Source of the DNA: an uncultured Lachnoclostridium sp.
Lineage (GTDB): Bacteria; Bacillota; Clostridia; Lachnospirales; Lachnospiraceae
DNA length: 62,856 bases
NCBI GenBank assembly: GCA_947369165.1
Contig: CANBKJ010000008.1
Span: forward strand, 1-62,856
Direction of reading: 5' to 3'
The position numbers and the translations under genes were made by a program. Positions within the stretch are counted from its first letter, which is position 1. Every line of letters begins with the position of its first letter. Below, piece by piece: positions 17,039-25,651 of the stretch. The notes beneath the pieces are model-generated. The model was not told the DNA's origin, did not search any database, and saw nothing but the letters and a program-made list of their open reading frames with translations.

Positions 17039-17860
17039 GTGAAAAATTTCTGCCTGATTGTGAATGAAGAAAAGGATACCGGGCGCTCCGTCGCAAATGT
17101 GATAAAAACTTATTTGGAAAAATCCGAATACTGTGTTACAATATTGAGTCATAAGGATGAGTTATGTCTGGACCAGGAAGCGGATATGGCGCTGGTACTG
17201 GGAGGAGACGGCACGGTGATCCAGGCGGCAAAAAAAATAGCTGGACAGAAAATACCGATCCTGGGGGTGAACCTGGGAACTCTCGGCTTTTTGACTGAGG
17301 TGGAGAGACCACGAATGTATCAGGCGCTGGATATGGTGATGTCCGGGCGTTATAGTATTGAGAAGAGAATTATATTATCCGGGATGATCGAATCAGGAGA
17401 GGAAGAGAGCCTGGCGGTCAATGAGATCATTGTGGGAAAAAAAGATATCGGAAGGATGATCACCACCAGTGTATGGGTTAACGACGAACTGATGGACACC
17501 TATGTGGCGGACGGGGTTATCGTTGCCACTCCCACCGGCTCCACTGCCTATAATCTGTCAGCGGGCGGTCCGGTACTCTCGCCGGATATGGAAGCGCTGG
17601 TGATCACGCCGATCTGTCCCCATTCCCTGAACAAACGGAGCCTTGTCGTGTCCTCGGAGGACACGATACGGATTCAGGTGGAGAGGACCAGAGAATCCTA
17701 TGTGGATGAAGCTTCTGTTCGGTGTGATGGGGAGATCCTGTGGAATGCTTCCTCTGGGGATGTGGTCTATATCCGGAAGGCAGAGCAGATGGTGGATATG
17801 GTCTGCCTTGGCGATGTTGGCTTTTATGAAAAAATGAGAAGCAAGCTTAATCGGAAATAG
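17039..17860 (+). CDS. nadK: NAD kinase
   Basis: Phosphorylates NAD+ to NADP+. The 273-residue protein has the nucleotide motif LGGDGTVIQAAK (about 57-68), NLGTLGFLTEVE (about 79-90), and the conserved TPTGSTAYNLSAGGPVLSP (about 164-182). GTG start at 17039 behind TGGAGGTA. It lies 13 nt after tlyA and 8 nt before argR. Confidence 0.95.
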   Translation: MKNFCLIVNEEKDTGRSVANVIKTYLEKSEYCVTILSHKDELCLDQEADMALVLGGDGTVIQAAKKIAGQKIPILGVNLGTLGFLTEVERPRMYQALDMVMSGRYSIEKRIILSGMIESGEEESLAVNEIIVGKKDIGRMITTSVWVNDELMDTYVADGVIVATPTGSTAYNLSAGGPVLSPDMEALVITPICPHSLNKRSLVVSSEDTIRIQVERTRESYVDEASVRCDGEILWNASSGDVVYIRKAEQMVDMVCLGDVGFYEKMRSKLNRK

Positions 17861-17868
17861 GTGTTAAA

Positions 17869-18342
17869 ATGAAGAAACAAAGACAGGAAAAGATTATTGA
17901 GATCATTCGTGAACATGAGGTGGAGACCCAGGAAGACCTGGCTCGTTATCTGAATGAAGCGGGATATTCGGTAACCCAGGCGACGGTGTCCAGGGATATC
18001 CGGGAGATGTCTCTGATCAAAGTGCCGGGGATCCGGGTGAAGCAGCGCTATACTGTATCTACCGAGGGTGGCGGTGGCGGCAGCAGTGGTTTTGGCAGGC
18101 AGTATACTGGTGTGCTGCAGGATGGCGTGGTATCCATGGATCAGGCGGGTAACCTGCTGGTAATAAAAACCGTCAGCGGGATGGCGATGGCAGTGGCAGC
18201 AGCGATCGACGCTGTGAAACTGGAAGGCATCGTCGGTTCCATCGCCGGAGATGATACGATTCTGTGTGCGGTGAAGACAGAAGAACAGGTGGCTTCTGTT
18301 ATGGAGAGTATGCAGGCGCTGATCCATTCCATGGCGGAATAA
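17869..18342 (+). CDS. argR: Arginine repressor ArgR
   Basis: An arginine-dependent hexameric regulator of arginine biosynthesis and catabolism. The 157-residue protein has an N-terminal winged helix (QEDLARYLNEAGYSVTQATVSRDI, about 22-45) and a C-terminal arginine-binding domain with AAAIDAVKLEGIVGSIAGDDTILC in parts (about 105-128). The inter-domain linker carries an unusual GGGGGSSGFG run (about 66-75). It is a little longer than Bacillus ArgR (about 149). In many clostridia recN follows argR; here yebC follows instead. Confidence 0.93.
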   Translation: MKKQRQEKIIEIIREHEVETQEDLARYLNEAGYSVTQATVSRDIREMSLIKVPGIRVKQRYTVSTEGGGGGSSGFGRQYTGVLQDGVVSMDQAGNLLVIKTVSGMAMAVAAAIDAVKLEGIVGSIAGDDTILCAVKTEEQVASVMESMQALIHSMAE

Positions 18343-18411
18343 ATATCTGTCAAAAATATTAAAAATCAAGCAGTGGTGAGCAGAATTCATCATGCAGAAA
18401 AGAGGGAAAAA

Positions 18412-19140
18412 ATGTCAGGACATTCTAAATTTGCAAATATTAAACACAAAAAAGAAAAAAATGATGCAAAAAAGGGAAAGATATTTACAGTGATCGGTCG
18501 TGAGATCGCTGTGGCAGTGAAAGAAGGAGGCCCGGATCCAAACAACAACAGTAAACTCCGGGATGTAATCGCAAAGGCAAAGGCAAATAACATGCCAAAT
18601 GATACCATCGACCGGGGAATCAAAAAAGCAGCTGGCAATGTGGACGCGGTGAATTATGTAAATATTACATATGAAGGATACGGTCCCAATGGAACAGCGA
18701 TTATTGTAGAAGCGCTGACAGATAATAAAAACCGTACTGCTTCCAACGTGCGAAATGCTTTTACAAAAGGAAACGGAAACGTGGGAACAACAGGTTGTGT
18801 CTCCTATATGTTTGAAACAAAGGGGCAGATTATTATTGATAAAGAAGAATATGAGACCGACGCCGATGAATTTATGATGCTGGCGCTGGATGCGGGAGCA
18901 GAGGATTTTAGTGAGGAAGAAGACAGTTATGAGATTCTGACAGCACCGGATGATTTCAGCCAGGTGCGTGAGGCGCTGGAAAAAGAAGGAGTGCCGATGG
19001 CACAGGCAGAGGTTACGATGCTTCCACAGACTTATGTGGAGCTGACAGACGAAGAAGATAAAAAAATGTTTAACCGTATTATGGATCTTCTGGACGAAGA
19101 CGATGACGTCCAGGCAGTATACCACAACGTAGACGAATAA
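18412..19140 (+). CDS. yebC: YebC/PmpR family protein
   Basis: A 242-residue member of the YebC/TACO1 family. Some members are DNA-binding regulators; others help ribosomes pass proline runs. It begins with the invariant [14 protein letters not shown] and shows [32 protein letters not shown] in parts, and the acidic C-terminal domain. The start at 18412 is fixed by that N-terminus and by GAGGGAAAAA upstream; an in-frame ATG-equivalent 13 codons earlier has no support. Confidence 0.93.
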   Translation: MSGHSKFANIKHKKEKNDAKKGKIFTVIGREIAVAVKEGGPDPNNNSKLRDVIAKAKANNMPNDTIDRGIKKAAGNVDAVNYVNITYEGYGPNGTAIIVEALTDNKNRTASNVRNAFTKGNGNVGTTGCVSYMFETKGQIIIDKEEYETDADEFMMLALDAGAEDFSEEEDSYEILTAPDDFSQVREALEKEGVPMAQAEVTMLPQTYVELTDEEDKKMFNRIMDLLDEDDDVQAVYHNVDE

Positions 19141-19161
19141 ACTGTGAGTGCGGCGGGCAAG

Positions 19162-19292
19162 TTATAATGAAAACACCAGCATGCACCGAAGGTGTTCCGT
19201 GAGAGCCACAACACTGTGCAAGCTTGCTTGCAAACAGTGTTGTGGCTCTCATGGAAAAGATTGCGAAGCAAATGCTGGTGTTTTCATTATAA
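19162..19292. repeat. Large nested perfect hairpin
   Basis: An outer 21-bp perfect inverted repeat (19162-19182 with 19272-19292, starting TTATAATGAAAACACC) encloses an inner 17-bp perfect repeat (19201-19217 with 19234-19250, starting GAGAGCCACAACACTG). The inner loop itself contains GCAAGCTTGC. There is no T tract at the foot, so it is not an ordinary terminator. It begins 22 nt after yebC. Confidence 0.85.
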
Positions 19293-19325
19293 AGAAGAAC
19301 GACATAAGAGCGGTAAACGATATGA

Positions 19326-19384
19326 GTACACTATGGAAGGGCGCTGCGGCAGCTTGCGGCTGGCAGCGCCCTTCCATAGTGTAC
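19326..19384. repeat. Second perfect hairpin, 22-bp stem
   Basis: A 22-nt arm (19326-19347, beginning GTACACTATGGAAGGG) is perfectly complementary to 19363-19384, with a 15-nt loop. It lies 33 nt after the first hairpin. No T tract. Confidence 0.85.
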
Positions 19385-19394
19385 GAATAGACGA

Positions 19395-19438
19395 GGCAGC
19401 CGCGGAGCCTGCGAATCGGCAGCCGCGGAGCCTGCGAA
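19395..19438. repeat. Two tandem 21-nt direct repeats before recU
   Basis: The 21-nt unit beginning GGCAGCCGCGGAGCC occurs at 19395-19415 and 19418-19438 (period 23). It contains the palindrome CCGCGG and is far more GC-rich than the surroundings. It ends about 30 nt before the recU ATG. Confidence 0.8.
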
Positions 19439-19467
19439 ACCGCATTTCACAGCGGAAGAAGGTAATT

Positions 19468-20001
19468 ATGGCGACATGGAATTCCAGAGGTTTGCGGGGA
19501 TCTTTTTTAGAAGAACTCATCAACCTCACAAACGAAAAATACAGAACTCAAAAGCTGGCGCTGATCCAGAAAGTGCCGACTCCGATCAAACCCATTCATA
19601 TAGACCAGAGCACTAGACATATTACGCTTGCTTATTTTGAACAAAAAAGCACAGTGGATTATATCGGCGTCGTGCAGGGTATACCCGTCTGCTTTGATGC
19701 CAAAGAATGTGCGGAGGACCGCTTTCCTCTTGCTAATATCCATGAACACCAGATGAAGTTTATGGAAGAATTTGAGGCTCAGGAAGGCATCGCTTTTTTA
19801 CTTATTTATTTTAAAAACCGAGATTGTTTTACCTATCTTCCTTTTACATATTTAAAAACCTTCTGGGAACGAATGGAAACGGGAGGGAAAAAAAGCTTTG
19901 CATTTGATGAGCTGAACCCTGCTTTTGAAATATCTACATACTCCGGAACCTTTGTTCATTATCTTGAAAAAATTCAGATGGATCTGGAGGATAGACAGTA
20001 G
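19468..20001 (+). CDS. recU: Holliday junction resolvase RecU
   Basis: RecU cleaves four-way junctions in recombinational repair of Gram-positive bacteria. The 177-residue protein shows NSRGLRGSFLEELINLTNEKY near the N-terminus, VDYIGVVQGIPVCFDAKEC (about 67-85) with the nuclease Asp and Glu-x-Lys-like residues, and HQMKFMEEFEAQEGIAFLLI (about 94-113). It is somewhat shorter than Bacillus RecU (about 206). The ATG at 19468 has AAGGTAATT upstream; the in-frame reading further upstream runs through the hairpins and is not protein-like. The usual ponA neighbour is absent. Confidence 0.9.
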   Translation: MATWNSRGLRGSFLEELINLTNEKYRTQKLALIQKVPTPIKPIHIDQSTRHITLAYFEQKSTVDYIGVVQGIPVCFDAKECAEDRFPLANIHEHQMKFMEEFEAQEGIAFLLIYFKNRDCFTYLPFTYLKTFWERMETGGKKSFAFDELNPAFEISTYSGTFVHYLEKIQMDLEDRQ

Positions 20002-20327
20002 CTTTCATGCAAGCGTGACGCATCCATATGGTAGCTGTCCGGCCTATCTATGAAAGCTGATTGCTCCGTGCTGTCGCCCTGCGTACTCATTCCGTCTTGC
20101 CCGTCCAATGACCATGTGTCTGTGCATGTAAACACGCGCAGACACATGATCGCTGTCCGGGGCTTTCATAGAAAAAACTTCCAGAATTAAAAAGAACTTC
20201 GTGGGTACAATAGTATCAGATAACCGAGTGGCTTAAACATGAAATGTTTCGGTAACGGAATGTTTCATAAAAAAGACATTCCGTTATCTCTCAAGATAAA
20301 TACTAAAATATACGGAGGTGAATGATC
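20002..20327 (+). other. Structured gene-free region before the spore-protein gene
   Basis: No gene is seen. Inverted repeats are CATGTGTCTGTGC (20113-20125) with GCGCAGACACATG (20136-20148), then ACCG...AAACAT GAA ATGTTT CGGT (20223-20253), and directly adjoining it TAACGGAATGT (20253-20263) with ACATTCCGTTA (20276-20286). The last pair lies about 40 nt before the gene start and could be a terminator for recU or a leader element. No clear sigma-G promoter was recognised. Confidence 0.5.
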
Positions 20328-20525
20328 ATGAGTAAATCTAGCAACAGAATGGAAGTACCACAGGCTAAAGACGCTATGGACAGATTCAAAATGGAGGTTG
20401 CATCCGAACTTGGAGTAAACCTGAAAGAAGGTTACAACGGTGACCTCACATCCAGAGAGGCTGGAAGTATCGGTGGCGAGATGGTTCGTCAGATGATCAA
20501 AAAGCAGGAAGAGTCTATGCGTTAG
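20328..20525 (+). CDS. Small acid-soluble spore protein, alpha/beta type
   Basis: A 65-residue DNA-binding spore protein that coats and protects forespore DNA. It has the germination-protease site region EVASELGV (about 22-29) and the family motif DLTSREAGSIGGEMVRQMI (about 39-57). ATG 20328 is preferred because GGAGGTGA ends about 8 nt upstream; ATG 20322 is too close. It is monocistronic with a terminator behind it. Confidence 0.95.
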   Translation: MSKSSNRMEVPQAKDAMDRFKMEVASELGVNLKEGYNGDLTSREAGSIGGEMVRQMIKKQEESMR

Positions 20526-20568
20526 TAAGGAACAATTACTAATAAATAAATCTGCGTAAACAACAAAA

Positions 20569-20617
20569 GGGCATTTCTGATAGAGTAATGAATATCAGGA
20601 ATGTCCTTTTTGCATGA
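20569..20617 (+). terminator. Terminator and left copy of the repeat around the phosphate module
   Basis: GGGCATTTCTGATA (20569-20582) pairs with TATCAGGAATGTCC (20593-20606), followed by TTTTTGCATGAAA. A nearly identical element lies at 27333-27382 just after phoR. Confidence 0.85.
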
Positions 20618-20638
20618 AAAAAAGTATGTCGCTTTCAG

Positions 20639-20779
20639 TCTTTTTGGCCGGACAACGGAATACAGTCCCAGATCTGCATTCATGTATTTATGCAAGACAG
20701 CTACACTGCAGTGACATCCCCTGTGTGCCAGATAAACCGCCAAGGTATTGTATCCATCCATTCCTTTATGCTCATGGTG
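20639..20779 (-). pseudogene. Fragment of an IS3-family transposase (OrfB type)
   Basis: On the minus strand the segment reads HEHKGMDGYNTLAVYLAHRG followed by CHCSVAVLHKYMNADLGLYS and VVRPKR. This is the 'GYR..t.yL.rkgi..s..tvhk.M..lgL...vRpKk' helix-turn-helix region that precedes the integrase core in IS3/IS150-type OrfB. No start, no catalytic DDE core and no terminal repeats are present, so it is a scrap. It abuts the Pho box of pstS. Confidence 0.7.
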
Positions 20780-20784
20780 TGAAA

Positions 20785-20840
20785 TTAACATACAATTTAC
20801 ATACATGCACTTTTGGAATTAACATCAGGGGCAGTATACT
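20785..20840 (+). promoter_or_regulatory. Pho box and promoter of the pst operon
   Basis: TTAACA (20785), TTTACA (20796), a degenerate unit (20807) and TTAACA (20819) recur every 11-12 nt. This matches the PhoP direct-repeat pattern (TT[A/T/C]ACA, 11-nt period) of Bacillus. A -10 box TATACT (20835-20840) follows, with no good -35, as expected for an activated promoter. The regulator and kinase are encoded at the end of the same operon. Confidence 0.75.
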
Positions 20841-20874
20841 TGGTTCATACAAAAAACAAAGGAGTGTGTTCAAT

Positions 20875-21729
20875 ATGAAAAAAATTATTACTATTGCAGC
20901 AGTTCTTACGCTTATGGTAGGAGCATTGACGGGCTGCGGTGCCGATGGTTTATCAACTAGTAAAAATGCAGAAAGTGGGAAAGCAGGTAGTTCAAAAACA
21001 GTTGCCACAGACGGCTCCACTTCAATGGAAAAAGTTATTGGTTTTTTGAGCGAGGCCTATATGGAGGAACATGGAGACATAAAGGTTACATACAATCCAA
21101 CTGGCTCCAGTTCCGGCATTCAGGCAGTAGCCGAAGGAAGATGTGATATCGGACTGGCAAGTCGTGATCTGAAGGAAGATGAGGAGGCAAATCTGCAGGG
21201 AACGGTAGTTGCCATTGATGGTATAGGAATCATAGTAAACCCTGACAATCCGGTAAGCGATTTGACGATAGAACAGATTGGAATGATTTACAGTGGTAAG
21301 ATTACGAACTGGAAAGAGGTTGGTGGCAGTGAAGCACCGATCGTCTGCATTGGACGTGAGGCGGCTTCCGGTACGAGAGATGGTTTTGAGGAAGTGACAG
21401 GTACAAAAGATAAATGTAAGTATTCGCAGGAGCTTACTTCTACAGGCGATGTAGTGCAGACGGTATCCGGCAACCCAAATGCCATTGGCTATGCCTCGGT
21501 GGCTTCTGCCAATGATACGGTCAAGATGGTCAGTGTGGAAGGGATAAAACCGACAACAAAAACCATTCAGGATGGGGAATACAAAGTTCAGAGAAATTTT
21601 GTGCTCGTGACAAAAAAGGATACTGCCCTTTCTAAGGCTGCGCAGGAATTTTTTGACTTCGCAACAAGCTCTCAGGCAGACAGCTTCATTACGGAGGCGG
21701 GAGCAGTGCCGGTAAAAAGGGCTGGCTGA
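20875..21729 (+). CDS. pstS: Phosphate-binding lipoprotein PstS
   Basis: The extracellular phosphate-capturing lipoprotein of the high-affinity Pst ABC transporter. The 284-residue precursor has a lipobox LTGC (Cys 21), then DGSTSMEKVIGFLSEAY, YNPTGSSSGIQAVAEGRCDIG in parts, and GREAASGTRDGFEEV, all typical phosphate-loop segments. ATG 20875 is preceded by AAAGGAGTG; a longer in-frame start lies inside the upstream transposase scrap and is rejected. It is the first gene of the operon. Confidence 0.95.
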   Translation: MKKIITIAAVLTLMVGALTGCGADGLSTSKNAESGKAGSSKTVATDGSTSMEKVIGFLSEAYMEEHGDIKVTYNPTGSSSGIQAVAEGRCDIGLASRDLKEDEEANLQGTVVAIDGIGIIVNPDNPVSDLTIEQIGMIYSGKITNWKEVGGSEAPIVCIGREAASGTRDGFEEVTGTKDKCKYSQELTSTGDVVQTVSGNPNAIGYASVASANDTVKMVSVEGIKPTTKTIQDGEYKVQRNFVLVTKKDTALSKAAQEFFDFATSSQADSFITEAGAVPVKRAG

Positions 21730-21796
21730 GAACCGCAGTCCTCAAAAGTTTTTCATCAAACAGTGGATTTGCTTATATTTAATACAGGAGACTGCT

Positions 21797-22678
21797 ATGG
21801 AAAAAATTAAAAAGACAGCAAAATGGGTGGAAAAGGCAATGAACCAGTTATTTCTGGTATGCGGCCTGCTGACGATATTGTTCGTCATACTGATTACCAT
21901 ATTTCTCGTGATAAGCGGCATTCCAGCGATACAAGATATCGGCCTTTGGGACTTTCTGTTTGGGCGGATCTGGGCATCTACTTCTGCAAAACCTTCCTAT
22001 GGAATCCTTTCGTTTATCCTGACATCCTTTTACGGAACCTGTGGGGCAATTCTTATAGGGGTTCCGGTTGGACTTTTATGTGCTATCTTTCTGGCGAAGA
22101 TGTCTCCAAAAAGGATTGGCATTATAGTAAGGAATGTGATAGATCTGCTTGCCGGAATACCATCTGTAGTTTACGGGCTGGTGGGAATGATAATCATTGT
22201 TCCATGTGTAAGGGAGATATTTCATCTTCCGGATGGGGCAAATCTTTTTTCAGCAATGCTTGTCCTTGCCGTTATGATTCTGCCCTCTGTCATTTCTGTA
22301 TCGGAAACAGCAATGAAAGCGGTCCCAAAGGAATATGAGGAGGCATCCCTCGCATTGGGGGCAACAAAGACAGAAACCGTATTTAAAGTTGTTGTTCCGG
22401 CTGCAAAAAGCGGTATAGTCACTGCTGTTGTATTAGGCATTGGCAGGGCGGTCGGGGAAGCTATGGCGGTCATGATGGTGGCAGGAAATGTTGCTAACAT
22501 GCCTAAACTGTTTGGAAGCGTCCGGTTTCTGACCACAGCAGTTGCCAGTGAAATGTCTTATTCTTCTGGATTACAGAGACAGGCGTTGTTTTCTATCGCG
22601 CTAGTGCTTTTTCTGCTTATTATGGCAATCAACTTGATACTGAATGTAATCATAAAAAAGGGGGAGCAGAATGACTGA
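21797..22678 (+). CDS. pstC: Phosphate ABC transporter permease PstC
   Basis: A 293-residue inner-membrane permease with about six TM helices and the ABC coupling loop EYEEASLALGATKTETVFKV (about 175-194). The N-terminal part shows LLTILFVILITIFLVISGIP and the GILSFILTSFYGT segment typical of PstC. It overlaps pstA by 8 nt. Confidence 0.94.
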   Translation: MEKIKKTAKWVEKAMNQLFLVCGLLTILFVILITIFLVISGIPAIQDIGLWDFLFGRIWASTSAKPSYGILSFILTSFYGTCGAILIGVPVGLLCAIFLAKMSPKRIGIIVRNVIDLLAGIPSVVYGLVGMIIIVPCVREIFHLPDGANLFSAMLVLAVMILPSVISVSETAMKAVPKEYEEASLALGATKTETVFKVVVPAAKSGIVTAVVLGIGRAVGEAMAVMMVAGNVANMPKLFGSVRFLTTAVASEMSYSSGLQRQALFSIALVLFLLIMAINLILNVIIKKGEQND

Positions 22679-23534
22679 TACGATATCAAAAGCAAGAAAA
22701 ATCAAAGATAATATTTTAAAGCTGATGATGGTTTTGTCGGCAGGGTTAATCTGCGGTCTCTTACTCGGACTAATTGGGTATATACTGTACCGGGGCATTC
22801 CACACTTATCATGGATGCTTGTTTCTACAAAACCAAGCCTTTTGCGTGGTACGGTTGGGATTCTGCCCAATATACTGAATACCTTATATATTATTATCAT
22901 AACCCTTGTTATCGTACTGCCTCTTGGGGTAGGGGCTGCGATTTATCTAAACGAATATGCAAAAAATAAAAAATTGGTTAGAGTTATTGAACTGGCTACG
23001 GAAACCCTTGCCGGTATACCATCCATCATATATGGACTGGTGGGGCTGCTGTTGTTTGTACAGTTTTTCGCGCTGGGAACCAGCCTGATGGCTGGTTCGT
23101 TAACTTTGGTAATCATGACATTACCTACGATTATCCGCACAACACAGGAAAGTCTGAAAACTGTGCCGAAGGCATACCGGGAAGGGGCGCTTGGATTAGG
23201 GGCAGGAAAATGGTATATGATCCGCACCGTTGTTATTCCATGTGTGATTGATGGAATTGTAACAGGTTGTATCTTATCTGTGGGCAGAGTGGTGGGCGAA
23301 AGCGCTGCACTCCTCTTTACTGCAGGAATGGCAAATGAGATGCTCTCTGTGGCGGATGCAGTGCAGGCGGGAAACGCTGGTTCCACCCTGACAGTAGCTA
23401 TGTATATGTATGCAAAAGAGCGTGGGCAGTTTGAAGTTGCATTTGCGATTGCCGCCATATTGCTTGTACTTACCTTTCTTATCAATATATCTGCAAAGGC
23501 AGCGGCGGTAAAATTGAAGCAGAAACGAGGTTAA
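22671..23534 (+). CDS. pstA: Phosphate ABC transporter permease PstA
   Basis: The 287-residue partner permease of PstC, with six TM helices and the coupling loop [20 protein letters not shown] (about 164-183). The N-terminal [10 protein letters not shown] and [16 protein letters not shown] segments are PstA hallmarks. It overlaps pstC and is separated from pstB by 4 nt. Confidence 0.94.
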   Translation: MTDTISKARKIKDNILKLMMVLSAGLICGLLLGLIGYILYRGIPHLSWMLVSTKPSLLRGTVGILPNILNTLYIIIITLVIVLPLGVGAAIYLNEYAKNKKLVRVIELATETLAGIPSIIYGLVGLLLFVQFFALGTSLMAGSLTLVIMTLPTIIRTTQESLKTVPKAYREGALGLGAGKWYMIRTVVIPCVIDGIVTGCILSVGRVVGESAALLFTAGMANEMLSVADAVQAGNAGSTLTVAMYMYAKERGQFEVAFAIAAILLVLTFLINISAKAAAVKLKQKRG

Positions 23535-23538
23535 CGGT

Positions 23539-24291
23539 ATGGAAAATATTATCACAACAAAGGATTTAAACTTATGGTATGGTGTGAGCCATGCCTTGAA
23601 GAGTGTCAATATGGAGATTCCAGAAAAGGAGATTACCGCACTGATTGGACCTTCTGGCTGCGGAAAATCAACCTATCTGAAAACATTAAACAGAATGAAT
23701 GATTTGGTGGAAAACTGCAGAATTAAAGGGGAAATTACACTTTCTGGCGTTGATGTTTATAAGGGAATGGATGTAAATATACTACGAAAGCGTGTCGGCA
23801 TGGTTTTTCAGAAACCAAATCCATTTGCCATGAGCATTTATGATAATATTGCTTATGGACCGAGAATCCACGGAATCCGGTCAAGGGTCAAACTGGATGA
23901 AATTGTGGAACGCTCCCTGACACAGGCAGCAATCTGGGATGAGTGTAAAGACCGTTTGAAAAAGAGCGCATTGGGAATGAGCGGGGGACAGCAGCAGAGA
24001 CTCTGTATTGCAAGGGCTCTGGCGGTTGAGCCGGAGGTTCTTTTGATGGATGAACCCACATCTGCCTTAGACCCCATCTCCACTTCAAAGATTGAAGATC
24101 TGGCAATTGAGCTTAAGGAAAATTATACTATTATTATGGTCACCCACAATATGCAGCAGGCAGTACGAATCGCAGATAAGACAGCATTTTTTCTGCTGGG
24201 TGAAGTGGTGGAATTCGATGATACGCAGACCATGTTTTCTACACCGTCAGATAAGAGGACAGAGGACTATATTACAGGGAGGTTTGGATAA
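23539..24291 (+). CDS. pstB: Phosphate ABC transporter ATPase PstB
   Basis: A 250-residue ATPase that powers PstCA. It shows Walker [21 protein letters not shown], with the PstB-specific NRMND, the Q-loop [16 protein letters not shown], signature [15 protein letters not shown], Walker [14 protein letters not shown] and switch His in VTHNMQQA. The stop codon overlaps the phoU ATG. Confidence 0.96.
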   Translation: MENIITTKDLNLWYGVSHALKSVNMEIPEKEITALIGPSGCGKSTYLKTLNRMNDLVENCRIKGEITLSGVDVYKGMDVNILRKRVGMVFQKPNPFAMSIYDNIAYGPRIHGIRSRVKLDEIVERSLTQAAIWDECKDRLKKSALGMSGGQQQRLCIARALAVEPEVLLMDEPTSALDPISTSKIEDLAIELKENYTIIMVTHNMQQAVRIADKTAFFLLGEVVEFDDTQTMFSTPSDKRTEDYITGRFG

Positions 24292-24938
24292 TGCGGAATA
24301 AATTTGACAGACAATTATCTCATCTTAATACAGAACTGGTTACAATGGGGGCATTATGTGAGGAGGCAATTACAAATTCTGTAAGGTATCTTACGGACAA
24401 TGACGAAAACAGTAAGATTATGTGTCTGGCTGCAGACACGCAGATTGATAAAAAAGAGCGTGACATAGAAACACTCTGCCTGAAACTGATCTTACAGCAG
24501 CAGCCTGTGGCAAAAGACCTGAGAGTCGTTTCAGCGGCCTTAAAAATGATATCAGATATGGAACGTATCGGGGATCAGGCATCGGATATTGTGGAAATTG
24601 CACCTTATGTGGCAAAAAAGGGGACGCTTGGCGAAACACACATCCGGGAAATGGCGGAGGCAGCTATTAAAATGGTCTCAGAGAGTATAGAATCCTTTGT
24701 GAAAATGAATCTGGATATTGCTTATCTGGTGATTGAGCATGACAATATAGTGGATGATTTGTTTGACAAGGTAAAGCGGGAGTTGATAAAATCAATAACA
24801 GAAGGACAGGATGATGCAGAATCTCTTATGGATCTGCTAATGATTGCGAAATATTTTGAACGGATTGGCGACCATGCAGAGAATATTGCCGAGTGGGTAA
24901 TCTATTCCATAACCGGAGAGCATCAGAAAAGGTCTTGA
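24291..24938 (+). CDS. phoU: Phosphate signalling protein PhoU
   Basis: A 215-residue, all-helical protein with two PhoU repeats, each with an acidic metal-binding motif (DMERIGDQASDI at about 86-97 and FERIGDHAENIAEW at about 187-200). It dampens the PhoR signal when phosphate is plentiful through contacts with PstB and the kinase. It is coupled to pstB by a one-base overlap and followed by phoP. Confidence 0.94.
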   Translation: MRNKFDRQLSHLNTELVTMGALCEEAITNSVRYLTDNDENSKIMCLAADTQIDKKERDIETLCLKLILQQQPVAKDLRVVSAALKMISDMERIGDQASDIVEIAPYVAKKGTLGETHIREMAEAAIKMVSESIESFVKMNLDIAYLVIEHDNIVDDLFDKVKRELIKSITEGQDDAESLMDLLMIAKYFERIGDHAENIAEWVIYSITGEHQKRS

Positions 24939-24973
24939 AACACGGAGAACAATTCCATGGGAGGAGGAATAAA

Positions 24974-25651
24974 ATGATTTATTTGTTAGAAGATGATGAC
25001 AATATCAGAAAACTGGTATGCTATGCCCTGTCGAAAGAGGGATTTGAAGTACAGGGGCATTCTTCCCCAAAGGAATTTTGGCAGGGAATAAATACAGAAT
25101 TGCCGGAACTGGTTTTATTGGACATTATGCTGCCGGAAGAAGATGGGCTGTCAATTCTAATTAAGCTGAAAAATCATGCAGAGACAGAACACATCCCTGT
25201 TATTATGCTTACTGCAAAAGGGAGCGAATTTGACAAAGTGACTGGTCTGGACATGGGGGCGGATGATTATGTATCAAAACCTTTTGGGACAATGGAACTG
25301 ATTTCAAGGGTGCGGGCGGTACTCAGGCGTTTTGAAAAAACGCAGGTTTACAGAATATATGAGATTGGTGGACTGTATGTTGACCCGGCAAAACATATCA
25401 TTACCGTATACGGAGAGACAGTATCGCTTTCTTATAAGGAATATCTGCTGTTGATGGTTCTGCTGGAGGCAGAGGGAAATGTGGTAGAGCGTGACAGGCT
25501 TTTAACCAGTGTCTGGGGGGAATATTATACAGAGTCCAGGACGCTGGATGTGCATATCAGGAAACTGCGGGTAAAACTGGGGGATGCCGGAAAGCTGATT
25601 CAGACCATAAAAGGAATTGGTTATAAATTAGGAGGAGTTTTGGATGAATAA
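24974..25651 (+). CDS. phoP: Phosphate-regulon response regulator PhoP/PhoB
   Basis: A 225-residue OmpR-family regulator. The receiver domain (about 1-120) has acidic residues 7-9, phospho-acceptor Asp50 in LVLLDIMLP and the conserved Lys in DYVSKPFG. The winged-helix DNA-binding domain (about 130-225) ends TIKGIGYKL. ATG 24974 is preceded by GGGAGGAGG; the longer in-frame reading overlaps phoU. It probably binds the Pho box at 20785 and so activates its own operon. It overlaps the kinase gene by 8 nt. Confidence 0.93.
   Translation: MIYLLEDDDNIRKLVCYALSKEGFEVQGHSSPKEFWQGINTELPELVLLDIMLPEEDGLSILIKLKNHAETEHIPVIMLTAKGSEFDKVTGLDMGADDYVSKPFGTMELISRVRAVLRRFEKTQVYRIYEIGGLYVDPAKHIITVYGETVSLSYKEYLLLMVLLEAEGNVVERDRLLTSVWGEYYTESRTLDVHIRKLRVKLGDAGKLIQTIKGIGYKLGGVLDE

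Noticed and set aside
19192..19467. In-frame N-terminal extension of recU
   Set aside because: It consists of translated hairpin and repeat DNA; family similarity begins at residue 1 of the 19468 start.
20614..20874. In-frame N-terminal extension of pstS
   Set aside because: It reads through an IS3 scrap on the other strand and the Pho box. The lipoprotein start at 20875 has a proper ribosome site and signal peptide.
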